Origin: Paenibacillus ehimensis NBRC 15659
GTDB lineage: Bacteria; Bacillota; Bacilli; Paenibacillales; NBRC-103111
Reading direction: 5' to 3'
NCBI RefSeq assembly: GCF_004000785.1
Contig: NZ_BILX01000068.1
Location: 1 to 37,783, forward strand
DNA: 37,783 nucleotides
How positions within the stretch are numbered: position 1 is the first letter of the stretch; every line of letters begins with the position of its first letter. This document shows positions 1 through 8,750 of this stretch, piece by piece. The notes beneath the pieces were generated by a model. It worked only from the letters and a program-made list of their open reading frames with translations. It had not been told where the DNA came from and searched no databases. A program made the translations under genes and the position numbers.

Positions 1-1
1 G

Positions 2-1441
2 GGAACGGAAGTCCCGGCCAGCGCCGAGCAGAGGCAGCCCGCCGATGCCAAAGCTGCCGCAGACCGGTATCTGAAGGAGCATGCCAAAACGTATCAGCTC
101 AAGGCCGATTTGTCCGACTTGAAGTATGTGACCACGATCCAAACCGAGGCAGGCCATTATGTCCGTTATCAGCAGATGGTGAACAACGCTCCGGTCTTTA
201 ACCGGCAAGTCACCGTCACCTTGGATCGTACTTTCCGCAATGCCTTGGTCATCTCCGGCTACGAGCCCTACACCACGGTGCAGCAGGTGTCGCAGCTGCT
301 GCCAACCGCCGATTTGAAGGCCAAAGCGCTCCGGTTCGTCGAAGACCAGGCTCAGGGAGAGTGGGCGCCATCCTCCGAGGAGTACGGCTATACGATCCAG
401 AAGGGCGTCGCTACGCCCACCTACCGTGTCGTCGTCCATACCAAGGTCCCTTACGGCGCATGGGAAACCTACATTCATGCAGGCAGCGGCGAGCTGCTGC
501 GCAAACGGAATTTGAACCAGCGCGTGAACGGCACCGGCCAAGTATTCCTCCCCAACCCTGTCGAATCGCAAGGCTCCGTCGGCAGCCTCAAAGATAACAA
601 CGACAAAGATTCCTCCGAATTGACCAAACAGCTGAAATCCGTCACCCTCCTTGGCTTGGACGGCTCCGGCTACCTGCGCGGGCCATATGTCAACATCAAC
701 TCTGCCGCCAAGACGTATTCGGCCTCCAACCAATTCAACTACACCCGTTCCAACGACAGCTTTGAGGATGTCATGGTTTACTACCACATCGATACGCTGC
801 AGCGGTATTTGCAGCAGCTCGGCTTCAAAAATGTCAACAACCGTTCCATTAAAGTCAACGTCAACGCGTCTCCCGACGACAACTCGTACTATCAACCGTC
901 GACCGGTGAATTGACCTTCGGCACCGGCGGGGTGGACGATGCGGAAGACGCCGGCGTCATTGCCCACGAATACGGCCATGCGATTCAAGACAACCAGGTG
1001 CCGGGCTTCGGCGATTCCCTTGAAGGCGGTTCGATGGGCGAAGGCTTCGGCGATTTTCTCGGCGCGACTTATGAAGACGCTGCCTCCTCCGCCGGCTTCG
1101 GCAAAGCGTGCGTAGCCGAATGGGATGCCACATCGTATTCCAGCGGAAATCCGCCATGCCTGCGGCGCTTGGACGAAAACAAAGTGTATCCGCGCGACCT
1201 CCAAAATCAAGTGCACGCGGACGGCGAAATTTGGTCCCAAGGCTTGTACGAGATGGCACAAGCCTTCGGACGCGACGTAGCCACCAAAATCATCATCCAA
1301 TCCCACTTCTCGCTCACGCCGACAGCCACCTTCAAGGACGGCGCCAAAGCGATCAAACAAGCCGATGTCCTGCTTTACGGCGGCCAGCACGCCGCAGACA
1401 TCGACCGGATCTGGAAAGCTCGCGGCATACCGACCAGCTAA
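2..1441 (+). CDS. Secreted M36/M4-type zinc metallopeptidase (fungalysin-like), 5' end outside window
   Basis: The frame is open from base 2, so the true start and signal peptide lie upstream; the TTG at 110 is internal. The visible N-terminal part (to about base 500) resembles the FTP/PepSY inhibitory propeptide of thermolysin-like and fungalysin proteases. The catalytic domain carries HEYGH at bases 964-978 (two zinc His and the general-base Glu), followed by a GEGFGDF segment near 1036 whose Glu would be the third zinc ligand. The GEIW motif near 1220 is more like M36 than classical M4. Known role of the family: extracellular zinc endopeptidase made as a proenzyme. It ends before a strong terminator, so it is probably the last gene of its transcript. 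Class is clear; M36 versus M4 is less sure. Confidence 0.85.
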   Translation, partial: GTEVPASAEQRQPADAKAAADRYLKEHAKTYQLKADLSDLKYVTTIQTEAGHYVRYQQMVNNAPVFNRQVTVTLDRTFRNALVISGYEPYTTVQQVSQLLPTADLKAKALRFVEDQAQGEWAPSSEEYGYTIQKGVATPTYRVVVHTKVPYGAWETYIHAGSGELLRKRNLNQRVNGTGQVFLPNPVESQGSVGSLKDNNDKDSSELTKQLKSVTLLGLDGSGYLRGPYVNINSAAKTYSASNQFNYTRSNDSFEDVMVYYHIDTLQRYLQQLGFKNVNNRSIKVNVNASPDDNSYYQPSTGELTFGTGGVDDAEDAGVIAHEYGHAIQDNQVPGFGDSLEGGSMGEGFGDFLGATYEDAASSAGFGKACVAEWDATSYSSGNPPCLRRLDENKVYPRDLQNQVHADGEIWSQGLYEMAQAFGRDVATKIIIQSHFSLTPTATFKDGAKAIKQADVLLYGGQHAADIDRIWKARGIPTS

Positions 1442-1520
1442 CGCTTGACTGCGCAGCCCGTAGCCGGGCTTCTACAACCCTCTTTCGCTCTCACGACTCA
1501 TCACCGAAAAAAATGCAAGA

Positions 1521-1562
1521 GCCTGCAGGCCGCCGTACGCGGCAGTTGCAGGCCTTTTTTCT
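1521..1562 (+). terminator. Intrinsic terminator after the metallopeptidase
   Basis: GCCTGCA pairs with TGCAGGC (1521-1527 with 1547-1553) and an inner GCCGC/GCGGC stem extends it. A run of eight or nine T follows. Confidence 0.85.
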
Positions 1563-1635
1563 TGACCCTGCCTTACGCAGTCAAGCAAGTAAAGCACGAT
1601 TGAATGGTGCCAATTTGGAGAATGAAAACAAAGTC

Positions 1636-1664
1636 TTGACTCTACAAGATTGATCCCTTACATT
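1636..1664 (+). promoter_or_regulatory. Probable sigma-A promoter of the ArsR-rhodanese operon
   Basis: TTGACT at 1636-1641, 17-base spacer, TACATT at 1659-1664. The start of transcription would fall inside the inverted repeat at 1667-1694, which suits repression by the encoded ArsR-type protein. TATAAC at 1664 is an alternative -10 but its spacing is poor. Confidence 0.5.
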
Positions 1665-1666
1665 AT

Positions 1667-1694
1667 AACTATTCAATAAATTAATTGAATAGTT
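1667..1694. promoter_or_regulatory. ArsR-type operator, 11-bp inverted repeat
   Basis: AACTATTCAAT and ATTGAATAGTT are perfect inverted copies separated by six bases. It sits between the -10 element and the ribosome binding site (GAGGTG, 1695-1700) of the regulator gene. ArsR/SmtB proteins typically bind such imperfect 12-2-12-like palindromes over promoters, so autoregulation is the likely role. Confidence 0.65.
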
Positions 1695-1705
1695 GAGGTG
1701 TCGTT

Positions 1706-2383
1706 ATGGTGAGCATGGAGCGAATATGGAAAGATCAGTTGTATAAGGAATTCGCTCGTATTGGTAAGTGTTTATCCAGTCCCAAACGCTTGGAATTGCT
1801 TGACTTGCTTTCTCAAGGTCCCAAATCTGTGGATCAACTCGTTAAACTAACCGGGATGAGTGTTGCGAACGTATCGCAACACCTGCAAACGTTGCATGAA
1901 TCAAGACTGGTTCGTTCTCATAGACAAGGGAACTTTGTTATTTATGAAATTGCCGGACTTTCTGTAGCCGATTTCATGGTATCCTTACATCGTCTTAGTG
2001 AAAAGCAATTAGTAGAGGTGCAGAAGCTTAAAACTGAAATATTGCAAAATCATCTGAGTATGGAGCCTATCGCTTTAGAAAAGCTCCTCGAGCGGATGGA
2101 GAGAGGAGAAGTTGTATTATTAGATGTTCGGCCACAAGATGAGTATGAAACGGGCCATATTCCAGGCGCGATATCTATGCCTATGGAAGACCTGGAGAAA
2201 CACCTGGCGTCCTTGCCAACGGATAAGGAAATCGTAGCTTATTGCAGAGGGCCCTATTGTCTCATGTCTGCCCAAGCTGTTGAAATTTTAATAAGCAAGG
2301 GAATCAAAGCATCTCGTTTGGAAGAAGGTCTAATCGAATGGAAACGCTACATGGAACAATCAAATATTCAATCTCAACCATGA
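1706..2383 (+). CDS. ArsR-family winged-helix regulator fused to a rhodanese domain
   Basis: Residues about 10-95 form an ArsR-type winged helix (recognition region near MSVANVSQHL), without the CxC metal motif of classical ArsR. Residues about 125-220 are a rhodanese domain with the active-site loop CRGPYC (C180, C185), preceded by LLDVRPQDEYETGHIPGA. In such fusions the rhodanese cysteine is thought to sense persulfide, thiol or metalloid stress and release the operator; the exact signal is not visible here. ATG at 1706 has GAGGTG five bases upstream. The next gene is an MFS transporter in the same direction, probably co-transcribed. This pair is AT-richer than its surroundings, a possible sign of acquisition. 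Confidence 0.85.
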   Translation: MVSMERIWKDQLYKEFARIGKCLSSPKRLELLDLLSQGPKSVDQLVKLTGMSVANVSQHLQTLHESRLVRSHRQGNFVIYEIAGLSVADFMVSLHRLSEKQLVEVQKLKTEILQNHLSMEPIALEKLLERMERGEVVLLDVRPQDEYETGHIPGAISMPMEDLEKHLASLPTDKEIVAYCRGPYCLMSAQAVEILISKGIKASRLEEGLIEWKRYMEQSNIQSQP

Positions 2384-2470
2384 ACGATTGCGTTGACCCT
2401 GCGGAGTGGAGCGACGAAGTGCTGACTTTTTAGAGGAGTCAAGAAACAAGTAGAAAGGTGGTTCTAAGCG

Positions 2471-3787
2471 ATGACGCATGAACCCCAAATAAAAGACAGA
2501 TCGATTCGTCAATACATAGCTTCCCCGGATCTGCAAAGGAAACTGTATAAGCGTTCCCTCCTCATCGTAGTCCTATCCCAAATTTTTGGAGGTGCCGGGC
2601 TTGCCGCCGGCGTAACCGTCGGGGCGCTTATAGCACAAGAGATGTTGGGAACAGAAAGTTTTGCGGGGGTTCCTTCTGCGTTGATTACCCTTGGTTCTGC
2701 TGCGGCTGCCTTGTTGGTAGGGCGACTATCAGAGCAATATGGACGCAGGTTTGGGCTTGCAGGAGGATTCTTCGCCGGGGGTCTTGGTGCACTAGGAGTA
2801 ATATGGGCTGTAATAAATAATAGTGTGCTGCTTCTGTTCATATCGCTGCTTTTCTACGGTGCAGGAACCGCTACAAACTTACAAGCCCGTTACGCCGGAA
2901 CGGACTTAGCTATGCCTAATCAGCGGGCAAAAGCAATTAGCATTGCTATGGTTTCGACCACCTTAGGTGCAGTTGCAGGTCCAAATATGGTAGATGTTAC
3001 GGGTAATTTTGCAACTTCCATTGGGATTCCAGCGCTTGCAGGTCAGTTTATTCTAGCTGCTGCAGCTTTTATTCTTGCAGGAATAGTCTTCTTTATTTTC
3101 CTGCGTCCTGATCCCTACGTCGTTGCGAAGGCTGTGTTTAAGTCGCAACAATCCATGGGACCGGGTCAAGGAGCCGATGAGGGTAAAAGCGTTTCTAAAA
3201 GCAGCAACCGCGGCTTGATTGTCGGAGCAACAGTCATGATTTTAACCCAAATCGTTATGGTGGCCATCATGACAATGACACCAATCCACATGAAACATCA
3301 CGGACATAGCTTGGGAGACGTAGGATTAGTCATCGGAATTCATATCGGCTCGATGTATTTCCCCTCGCTCATTACCGGCGTTCTGGTTGATAAAATCGGT
3401 CGTACAGCCATGTCGATTGCTTCGGGAGGCGTTCTATTGCTTGCAGGTATCCTGGCAGCAGTAGCTCCGCCGGATTCTATGCCGGTACTCATTATTGCTC
3501 TATCGTTGCTTGGAATCGGTTGGAACTTTGGCTTAATCAGCGGGACAGCCATCATTGTAGATGCAACAGATCCAACAACGCGGGCAAAAACTCAAGGAAC
3601 GATTGATGTCTTGGTTGCGCTTGCCGGGGCTTCGGGTGGTGCGCTATCCGGTATGGTTGTAGCTCATTCAAGCTATGCGACCTTGTCGCTTGTTGGCGGA
3701 GGACTTGCCCTTTTATTAATACCTGTGGTTATATGGTCTCGAAGTAAATCAAATGTTACCGGAGAAAATGCTTCTTTGAACTCCTAA
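2471..3787 (+). CDS. MFS transporter (12-TM drug/metabolite efflux type)
   Basis: A 438-residue protein with about 12 hydrophobic segments. It has an MFS loop signature after TM2 (VGRLSEQYGRRFG, about residue 82) and a matching loop in the second half (VLVDKIGRTAMS), with a polar central loop near residues 225-250. Starts at ATG 2471 behind AAAGGTGG (2453-2460). It lies 87 bases after the ArsR-rhodanese gene with no terminator between, so it is likely the regulated target and exports whatever the regulator senses. Substrate cannot be told from sequence. Lower GC than the flanking genes, like its partner. Confidence 0.8.
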   Translation: MTHEPQIKDRSIRQYIASPDLQRKLYKRSLLIVVLSQIFGGAGLAAGVTVGALIAQEMLGTESFAGVPSALITLGSAAAALLVGRLSEQYGRRFGLAGGFFAGGLGALGVIWAVINNSVLLLFISLLFYGAGTATNLQARYAGTDLAMPNQRAKAISIAMVSTTLGAVAGPNMVDVTGNFATSIGIPALAGQFILAAAAFILAGIVFFIFLRPDPYVVAKAVFKSQQSMGPGQGADEGKSVSKSSNRGLIVGATVMILTQIVMVAIMTMTPIHMKHHGHSLGDVGLVIGIHIGSMYFPSLITGVLVDKIGRTAMSIASGGVLLLAGILAAVAPPDSMPVLIIALSLLGIGWNFGLISGTAIIVDATDPTTRAKTQGTIDVLVALAGASGGALSGMVVAHSSYATLSLVGGGLALLLIPVVIWSRSKSNVTGENASLNS

Positions 3788-3832
3788 AAACGTTCATCAA
3801 ACACCTGTGCCATTCGACGATCCCGCTCCGCC

Positions 3833-3867
3833 AAAAAGGCCTCCCGTCACCTTGGACGAGAGGCCTT
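3833..3867 (-). terminator. Intrinsic terminator of the GH85 gene
   Basis: On the minus strand AAGGCCTC pairs with GAGGCCTT (inner CGTC/GACG extends the stem), followed by TTTTT. It lies between convergent genes and may also help stop plus-strand transcripts. Confidence 0.75.
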
Positions 3868-3907
3868 ATCGTGCCGCGCGCTTGAACGAAACGCGCCTTG
3901 CCTTGAA

Positions 3908-6778
3908 CTATTGGAATTGGAGCCAGTCTATATCAGCGATACCGTTATCGCGGATGCTCCATTTCGTATAGTTCGGGTTCTTAAAGGTCACATGAACGGT
4001 CTGCTTGCCGGTAACGGGCTTTTTCAGATCGACGGTATAGTTCTTGTAGAACGGTGCCAGCTGCTTCGCGTCCACCGGCAGCGCCACATCTGCGATGAGC
4101 TCGCCCTGCGGGCCGCCCAAGCGTACCTCCACCCGGGTGTCCTTCGCCAGAACGGCCGCCCGAACCGTCAGCTTCGCTGCGCCTTGCGTCCCAAAATCGA
4201 CATCCTTAAACGACAGCCAATCGGCAAAATTCAAGTCGCGGACGTTCACATAAGTGCCCGGCACGAACAAGCCGTTGGATTGATCGTATTTTTCCGCCTG
4301 CAGGACGATGCCGTTCTGTGGAATTTCCGGCGCCACGACCTTCACGCGGATTTCCGTCTTCACGCCCGGCTGGCCGTTGACCGGACCCGTTTGCGCCGTC
4401 AGCACCGCATCGCCCGGGCCCACCGCGGTCACTTTGCCCCGCGCATCGACTTTGGCGACAGCCTCGTTATTCGACGTCCAGGTGACGTTGACATTTGCCG
4501 CCGTGGATGGCATGACGCGGATATTGACATAGCTCGTCCATCCGGTCTCCATCGTCAGCTTGTTGTCCTGCAGGTGCATCGCGTGAATGGAAGCTGCGGC
4601 AACCGGACCTTGGTTGAACTGAACCTTGTCCCCGGTTCCCCATTTCCAAGTCAGCGCCTGCGGCTCGCTCGCCGTTCCGTCTTTGCCGACGGCATACAGC
4701 TCCAGCTTCACTTCGTTCTCGCCGAGGCGAGGCAGCGACTTGATGTAATACACTTCGTCGTAAATACGTCCGACCCATTCGCGCTTGCCGTTTGCTACGC
4801 GCATCAGATCGTAATACCAGACATCCTGCTGCTTCTCGTTGAAGTCCCACTTCACGAACATCGCGGCTTGATTATCGTCGAACATCGCCTTCTCGACCCG
4901 GAAGCCGGTCGGTGCGGCAGGCGCCTGAGCCTTCTTGCCGTCCGTCAGCTTCAACTCGCCGATGTTGGCCTTAAAGCCCACGTCATCCGCCGATTGCGAG
5001 CCGACGCGCAGACTGATCTTGGCGATCGTGCGTCCCTCGAACGCCTTCAGCTTAGCCGATGCCGTGGTCCAATCGTCGCTTGGTCCGGCTTTCAAATCGA
5101 CGGCGGCCGGATGCTGCGGGTCGTCCTTGAACGTCAGCAGCGCCTGAATGTCGGCTGCTTTCTTGAGATGCCCTTGCGCTTGGCCGTTGCCCTTCTTGTC
5201 CGGCAGTTGGACCGCCGATTTGTAGGTCAGCGACAGCTCCACGTCCTTCGTCACCGGCAGCTCGGTCTTGTACAGATGAAGTTCCGCAGCATGGCTCGAA
5301 TTCAGCGTGCCCTCCACCTTCAAGGAAGAGCCGCCGTTCCATGCGGTTTCGTAGTCGTACCCGACCGTCAGCGGCTTGCCTGCGGACGTCGTCCACCACT
5401 GCCATGTCGGCAGGATGTCCTGAGCCGCCATATTGTTCCACTCCGTATCGCTGGACTTTCGGCCGTTCACGAAGAAGTCGAGCCCGTGCCCGTTGTTGAA
5501 GCGGGTTACGAACGGATAAGAGCCGATGACGGAGCGCTCCGGTATGTAATGGGCAATGCCCGGCCAGCTCTCATACTCGGTGCCGACTGCCCGGCCGCTT
5601 TCCGCAGGATTGCCCTTCGGCCCCGACCAATAGGCCTGCTCGCGCTTCTCGATTTCCGGCTGCATGCGGAGATCGAACGGATTCGGGCCTTTGTTCCAGA
5701 CCATGTCCGTGCCGAAAAGCGCTACGCTCGTCCGGGGCGTGCGGGCGGCGTCGTTTTTGAAAATCGCATCAAGCTCCAAGCCGCGGTCGAAGCGGAATTT
5801 GTCGTTCTCGATGCCCGCGAACAGCGAGGCATACGGGTCAAGCCCAAGCTTGCGCGCATGGTCGGCGCTGCTCTCCAGGCCCTGCGGCGTATAGGCGTAG
5901 TTCATGAAAATGCTGTCGCTGGCGCGCTTTCCGTCACGCTCGTCCAGCAGCCACGGCGAGTTTTCCTTATTGAATCCGTTTACATAGGAGACCTTGCCGT
6001 CCACGGTCAAGCTGTCGTACCAGCTCATATACAAGCCCTGGCTGCGCATGTATTTCAGCATTTCCATCAGCAGAGCCGCATGCTCCTTGCTGATCGTCGC
6101 CTCTTGGTTGATAAAATACCCGTCGAAGCCAAAATACTTCGCCATTTCGATCATTTTATCGGCCACCGGGAATTTGCCGTCCGGCGTCTTCTCGACGAGC
6201 TCCGCGAAGTTGATGTTGCGCGGCCAGAACCATCCGCCCAGACTGATGACCCCGTTGCGGTGCGCCGCATCGGTATAAGCCGGGTTGGGCAGGTTCACCA
6301 CGCCGTAATCCCGCTTGCCTTCTTCGGTCGGAGAGCCGTATACCGGCAAGCCGTGCCAGGAGGCATAAATGTCCTGATACTGCCAATATTTCAGCACGTT
6401 GCGGCTGAAGCTGTCATTATAGCGGTACCCCTCGAACCATTCCTCCTTATCGTAGTCGGCGGAAAGATTCATGACTTGGGCCGTACTCGTTAATTCCGGG
6501 TGCGCCTGCGTCGGCTGGAAGGCTCCGATCCGCTTCGCTAGCGGCACGCGGGAACGAAAATATTTCGCATACGGGTCGCTCTCCGGGGTCCACTCCTTCA
6601 TCTGCTTGGCATTGTAGCCGTACAAATAAGGCTGCTCCGGCCCTTTCGGCGTTTCCAGAGCCATAACCGCTTTTGGCCCTGACATCAGGGTGGACGCCAT
6701 AACGGCCGTCAACCCTATTGATAACGCTTTCGTAACGGTCCGGGAGAAAGATTTTTTCCGTTTTTTACGTTCTGACAT
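3908..6778 (-). CDS. Secreted endo-beta-N-acetylglucosaminidase, GH85, with Big2-like and CBM6-like domains
   Basis: 956 residues. Residues 1-41 are a Sec signal peptide (basic RKKRKK start, hydrophobic core, cleavage after AVMA). The GH85 catalytic domain follows, with the hallmark FDGYFINQE: N224 and E226 match the Asn/Glu pair used in substrate-assisted catalysis in this family. YMRSQGLYMSWYDSLTVDG is another typical GH85 stretch. A galactose-binding-like region (about 455-620), a Big2-like Ig fold (about 735-815) and a C-terminal CBM6-like module (about 820-956) complete it. The family cleaves the chitobiose core of N-glycans, releasing the glycan from glycoproteins. AGAGAGGTG lies four bases before the ATG. 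No LPXTG or SLH anchor was seen, so it is probably released. A cre-like site lies upstream. Confidence 0.9.
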   Translation of the reverse strand: MSERKKRKKSFSRTVTKALSIGLTAVMASTLMSGPKAVMALETPKGPEQPYLYGYNAKQMKEWTPESDPYAKYFRSRVPLAKRIGAFQPTQAHPELTSTAQVMNLSADYDKEEWFEGYRYNDSFSRNVLKYWQYQDIYASWHGLPVYGSPTEEGKRDYGVVNLPNPAYTDAAHRNGVISLGGWFWPRNINFAELVEKTPDGKFPVADKMIEMAKYFGFDGYFINQEATISKEHAALLMEMLKYMRSQGLYMSWYDSLTVDGKVSYVNGFNKENSPWLLDERDGKRASDSIFMNYAYTPQGLESSADHARKLGLDPYASLFAGIENDKFRFDRGLELDAIFKNDAARTPRTSVALFGTDMVWNKGPNPFDLRMQPEIEKREQAYWSGPKGNPAESGRAVGTEYESWPGIAHYIPERSVIGSYPFVTRFNNGHGLDFFVNGRKSSDTEWNNMAAQDILPTWQWWTTSAGKPLTVGYDYETAWNGGSSLKVEGTLNSSHAAELHLYKTELPVTKDVELSLTYKSAVQLPDKKGNGQAQGHLKKAADIQALLTFKDDPQHPAAVDLKAGPSDDWTTASAKLKAFEGRTIAKISLRVGSQSADDVGFKANIGELKLTDGKKAQAPAAPTGFRVEKAMFDDNQAAMFVKWDFNEKQQDVWYYDLMRVANGKREWVGRIYDEVYYIKSLPRLGENEVKLELYAVGKDGTASEPQALTWKWGTGDKVQFNQGPVAAASIHAMHLQDNKLTMETGWTSYVNIRVMPSTAANVNVTWTSNNEAVAKVDARGKVTAVGPGDAVLTAQTGPVNGQPGVKTEIRVKVVAPEIPQNGIVLQAEKYDQSNGLFVPGTYVNVRDLNFADWLSFKDVDFGTQGAAKLTVRAAVLAKDTRVEVRLGGPQGELIADVALPVDAKQLAPFYKNYTVDLKKPVTGKQTVHVTFKNPNYTKWSIRDNGIADIDWLQFQ

Positions 6779-6937
6779 AATACACCTCTCTTCGTTTGTT
6801 CCGGCCTGGTACCATCCGTCCTATCCATTAGTGCAGCTGCCAATCCAAGGAAAAACGACGCGTCTATTTCACCCTAACACCCGAACGCGCAGCGGTAAAG
6901 TGGCCAAACAAAAGATTTTAGGGACATATTAAATGAT

Positions 6938-6951
6938 TGTAAGCGCTACTA
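6938..6951 (-). promoter_or_regulatory. Possible catabolite-responsive element (cre-like) upstream of GH85
   Basis: TGTAAGCGCTACTA fits the CcpA cre consensus TGWAANCGNTNWCA at 12 of 14 positions. It lies about 160 bases before the glycosidase start. Catabolite repression of a glycan-degrading enzyme would make sense. No clear -35/-10 pair could be placed for this gene. Confidence 0.4.
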
Positions 6952-7065
6952 TAATTTTTTCCCGGCAGAGGGAGCACCCGTTAAATGCAGCGGCCGATGC
7001 GGGCAGCCCTCTTTCGTTATCTTTTTGGCCCCGGCATGCGTCAGCTTATCTCGTCAAATTGCCTA

Positions 7066-7094
7066 TTTACATTTGCGGAGAGGTATGCTATTTT
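7066..7094 (+). promoter_or_regulatory. Probable sigma-A promoter of the second ArsR gene
   Basis: TTTACA, 17-base spacer, TATTTT. The operator at 7097-7116 begins two bases after the -10 element, so a bound repressor would cover the start point. Confidence 0.55.
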
Positions 7095-7096
7095 AA

Positions 7097-7116
7097 ATTT
7101 CGATACATATAGAAAT
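7097..7116. promoter_or_regulatory. ArsR operator copy 1
   Basis: ATTTCGATACATATAGAAAT matches the repeat at 7441-7460 in 16 of 20 bases and is itself a near-palindrome (ATTTC/GAAAT arms). Position just after the -10 of the arsR promoter implies autorepression. Confidence 0.65.
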
Positions 7117-7142
7117 AATACACTGGCAAGGATGAGGCAACG

Positions 7143-7424
7143 ATGGAGCACAATAACGCGGAACTGCAGCAAGCTGTCAAAATATACAAAGCTCTCGGAG
7201 AACCGACCCGGCTGAAAATCGCCCTGCTGCTTACGGAAGAAAGGAATCTGTGCTGCTCGGATATCGGGAGCAAGCTCGAATGCGTTGCGGGCTCGACGCT
7301 GTCCCATCATTTGAAGCAGCTGACAGATTGCGGCCTGCTCAAGCTCCGCAAGGACGGAACGTATATTTATTACAGCGTGAATCGCGAAATCGCCCAGAAG
7401 TATGCGCCGTATTTGCTGGAGTAG
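7143..7424 (+). CDS. ArsR/SmtB-family transcriptional repressor
   Basis: A 93-residue winged-helix protein typical in length for the family. The helix-turn-helix covers about residues 37-66 (STLSHHLKQLTDCGLL), followed by the beta wing RKDGTYIYYSV. Cysteines C37, C38, C47 and C63 could serve in thiol or metal sensing, but the classical ELCVCDL motif is absent. ATG 7143 has GATGAGG upstream. The following MFS gene is 76 bases downstream and has its own copy of the operator, so the protein probably controls both itself and the transporter. Confidence 0.85.
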   Translation: MEHNNAELQQAVKIYKALGEPTRLKIALLLTEERNLCCSDIGSKLECVAGSTLSHHLKQLTDCGLLKLRKDGTYIYYSVNREIAQKYAPYLLE

Positions 7425-7440
7425 TTTTTTTTTCGGTTTT

Positions 7441-7460
7441 ATTTCTATATTTGTAGAAAT
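7441..7460. promoter_or_regulatory. ArsR operator copy 2, upstream of the MFS gene
   Basis: ATTTCTATATTTGTAGAAAT has perfect 7-bp arms (ATTTCTA/TAGAAAT) and matches copy 1 at 7097. TATAAA at 7460-7465 could be a -10 for an internal promoter, giving the transporter a separately repressed start. Confidence 0.6.
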
Positions 7461-7500
7461 ATAAAAATGTTATGGAGTGGAGAGAGGAGCATCTATCATC

Positions 7501-8691
7501 ATGTCAAGCACGTGGAAAATTTACATGCTGGCCGTCGTCAGTTTTCTTGTCGGCACGTCCGAGTTTATTATCGCCGGGATTTTGGATAAAGTGGCGGCGG
7601 ATATCGGGGTCCCGGTGTCCGCTGCGGGGCAGCTCATTACCGTGTTCTCGCTGGCCTACGCTTTTGGGACCCCTATTCTCATGGCGGTGACCGCCCGTTT
7701 GGAGCGGCGCAAGCTGTTGCTCTACTCTCTCGGCGTCTTCGTCGTCGGAAACGGGATGGCCGTGGTGCTGCCGGGATTTGAATTTCTGATCGTTTCCCGA
7801 ATCATTCTCGCACTGAGCACCGGCGTCTTCGTCGTGACCGCCTTGACCGTAGCTTCCAAGCTGGCTCCGCCGGAGAGGCAAGGACGCGCTATCGCGACAC
7901 TCGTCATGGGCTTCAGCACCGCCCTGATCGTCGGTGTCCCTCTCGGGAGGGTCGTCGCCTCCGTTTACGACTGGAAGATGACTTTCGCCGGTATCGGCGT
8001 ACTGGGACTGCTTGCCATCCTGGCCGTCTCCTGGACGATTCCGCAGACGGACGGCGAAGAACCGGTACCGCTGCGCAAGCAGCTTGCGCTGATGAAGGAA
8101 CCGAGAATCGCTGTAGCCCTGCTTGTCACCTTCTTCTGGATTTCCGGTTATTCGATCGCGTACACTTATATTTCGCCGTTCCTGCTCACGGTTACCGGCA
8201 TGAGTGAGCAAGTCGTGAGCGCAGGCTTGTTCGCCTTCGGAATCGCCAGTCTGATCGGCTCGAAGCTCGGGGGGTACGGCACCGACAAATGGGGAGTTCC
8301 CCGTACGCTAATCGGCGGCATGCTTCTTCACGCGGCGTCTCTTATCCTGCTGTCATTAGCCGCCCACTCGCCGGCAGCGGTCTTCCCGCTGCTCATGCTA
8401 TGGGCATTCTCCGCATGGTCTTCGGGTCCGACTCAACAGTATTATTTAATTACGCTGGCTCCCGAGGCTTCCGGCATTATGCTCAGCTTGAATAGCTCGG
8501 TGCTTCAGCTCGCCATGGCGGCTGGCGCGGGGATCGGCGGGCTCGTCGTAGAGCAGGCCTCGCTGACCTCCATAAGCTGGATCGGGGCGGCCGGCGTCGT
8601 CGTCGCAGCAGCAACAGCCGCCGCTTCCCTGGGCATAACCCGCTCCCACCGCCTGGCGGAGGAACGGAAGCTGCAGCAAGCCGGGGCTTAA
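7501..8691 (+). CDS. MFS efflux transporter (DHA1-like)
   Basis: 396 residues from ATG 7501, which has AGAGAGGAG (7481-7489) upstream; the frame is also open from GTG 7477, but that start would overlap the ribosome binding site. About 12 membrane segments. The N-terminus (FLVGTSEFIIAGILDKVA) and the TARLERRKLL loop resemble the AraJ/YdhP/PbuE branch of drug and metabolite exporters. The substrate is unknown. It forms a regulated pair with the ArsR gene before it and ends at a strong terminator. Confidence 0.8.
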   Translation: MSSTWKIYMLAVVSFLVGTSEFIIAGILDKVAADIGVPVSAAGQLITVFSLAYAFGTPILMAVTARLERRKLLLYSLGVFVVGNGMAVVLPGFEFLIVSRIILALSTGVFVVTALTVASKLAPPERQGRAIATLVMGFSTALIVGVPLGRVVASVYDWKMTFAGIGVLGLLAILAVSWTIPQTDGEEPVPLRKQLALMKEPRIAVALLVTFFWISGYSIAYTYISPFLLTVTGMSEQVVSAGLFAFGIASLIGSKLGGYGTDKWGVPRTLIGGMLLHAASLILLSLAAHSPAAVFPLLMLWAFSAWSSGPTQQYYLITLAPEASGIMLSLNSSVLQLAMAAGAGIGGLVVEQASLTSISWIGAAGVVVAAATAAASLGITRSHRLAEERKLQQAGA

Positions 8692-8698
8692 CAAACGG

Positions 8699-8745
8699 CA
8701 AGCCGGTCATAACACGTCATGAACGTGTTTGGCCGGCTTGTTTTT
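8699..8745 (+). terminator. Intrinsic terminator after the MFS gene
   Basis: CAAGCCGG (8699-8706) pairs with CCGGCTTG (8733-8740), with an inner AACACG/CGTGTT stem, followed by TTTTT. Confidence 0.8.
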
Positions 8746-8750
8746 CATGC

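Noticed and set aside
3911..6493. An 860-codon open frame on the plus strand antisense to the GH85 gene
   Set aside because: It mirrors the GC-rich codon pattern of the real gene, has no ribosome binding site, no known domain, and no terminator or promoter of its own.
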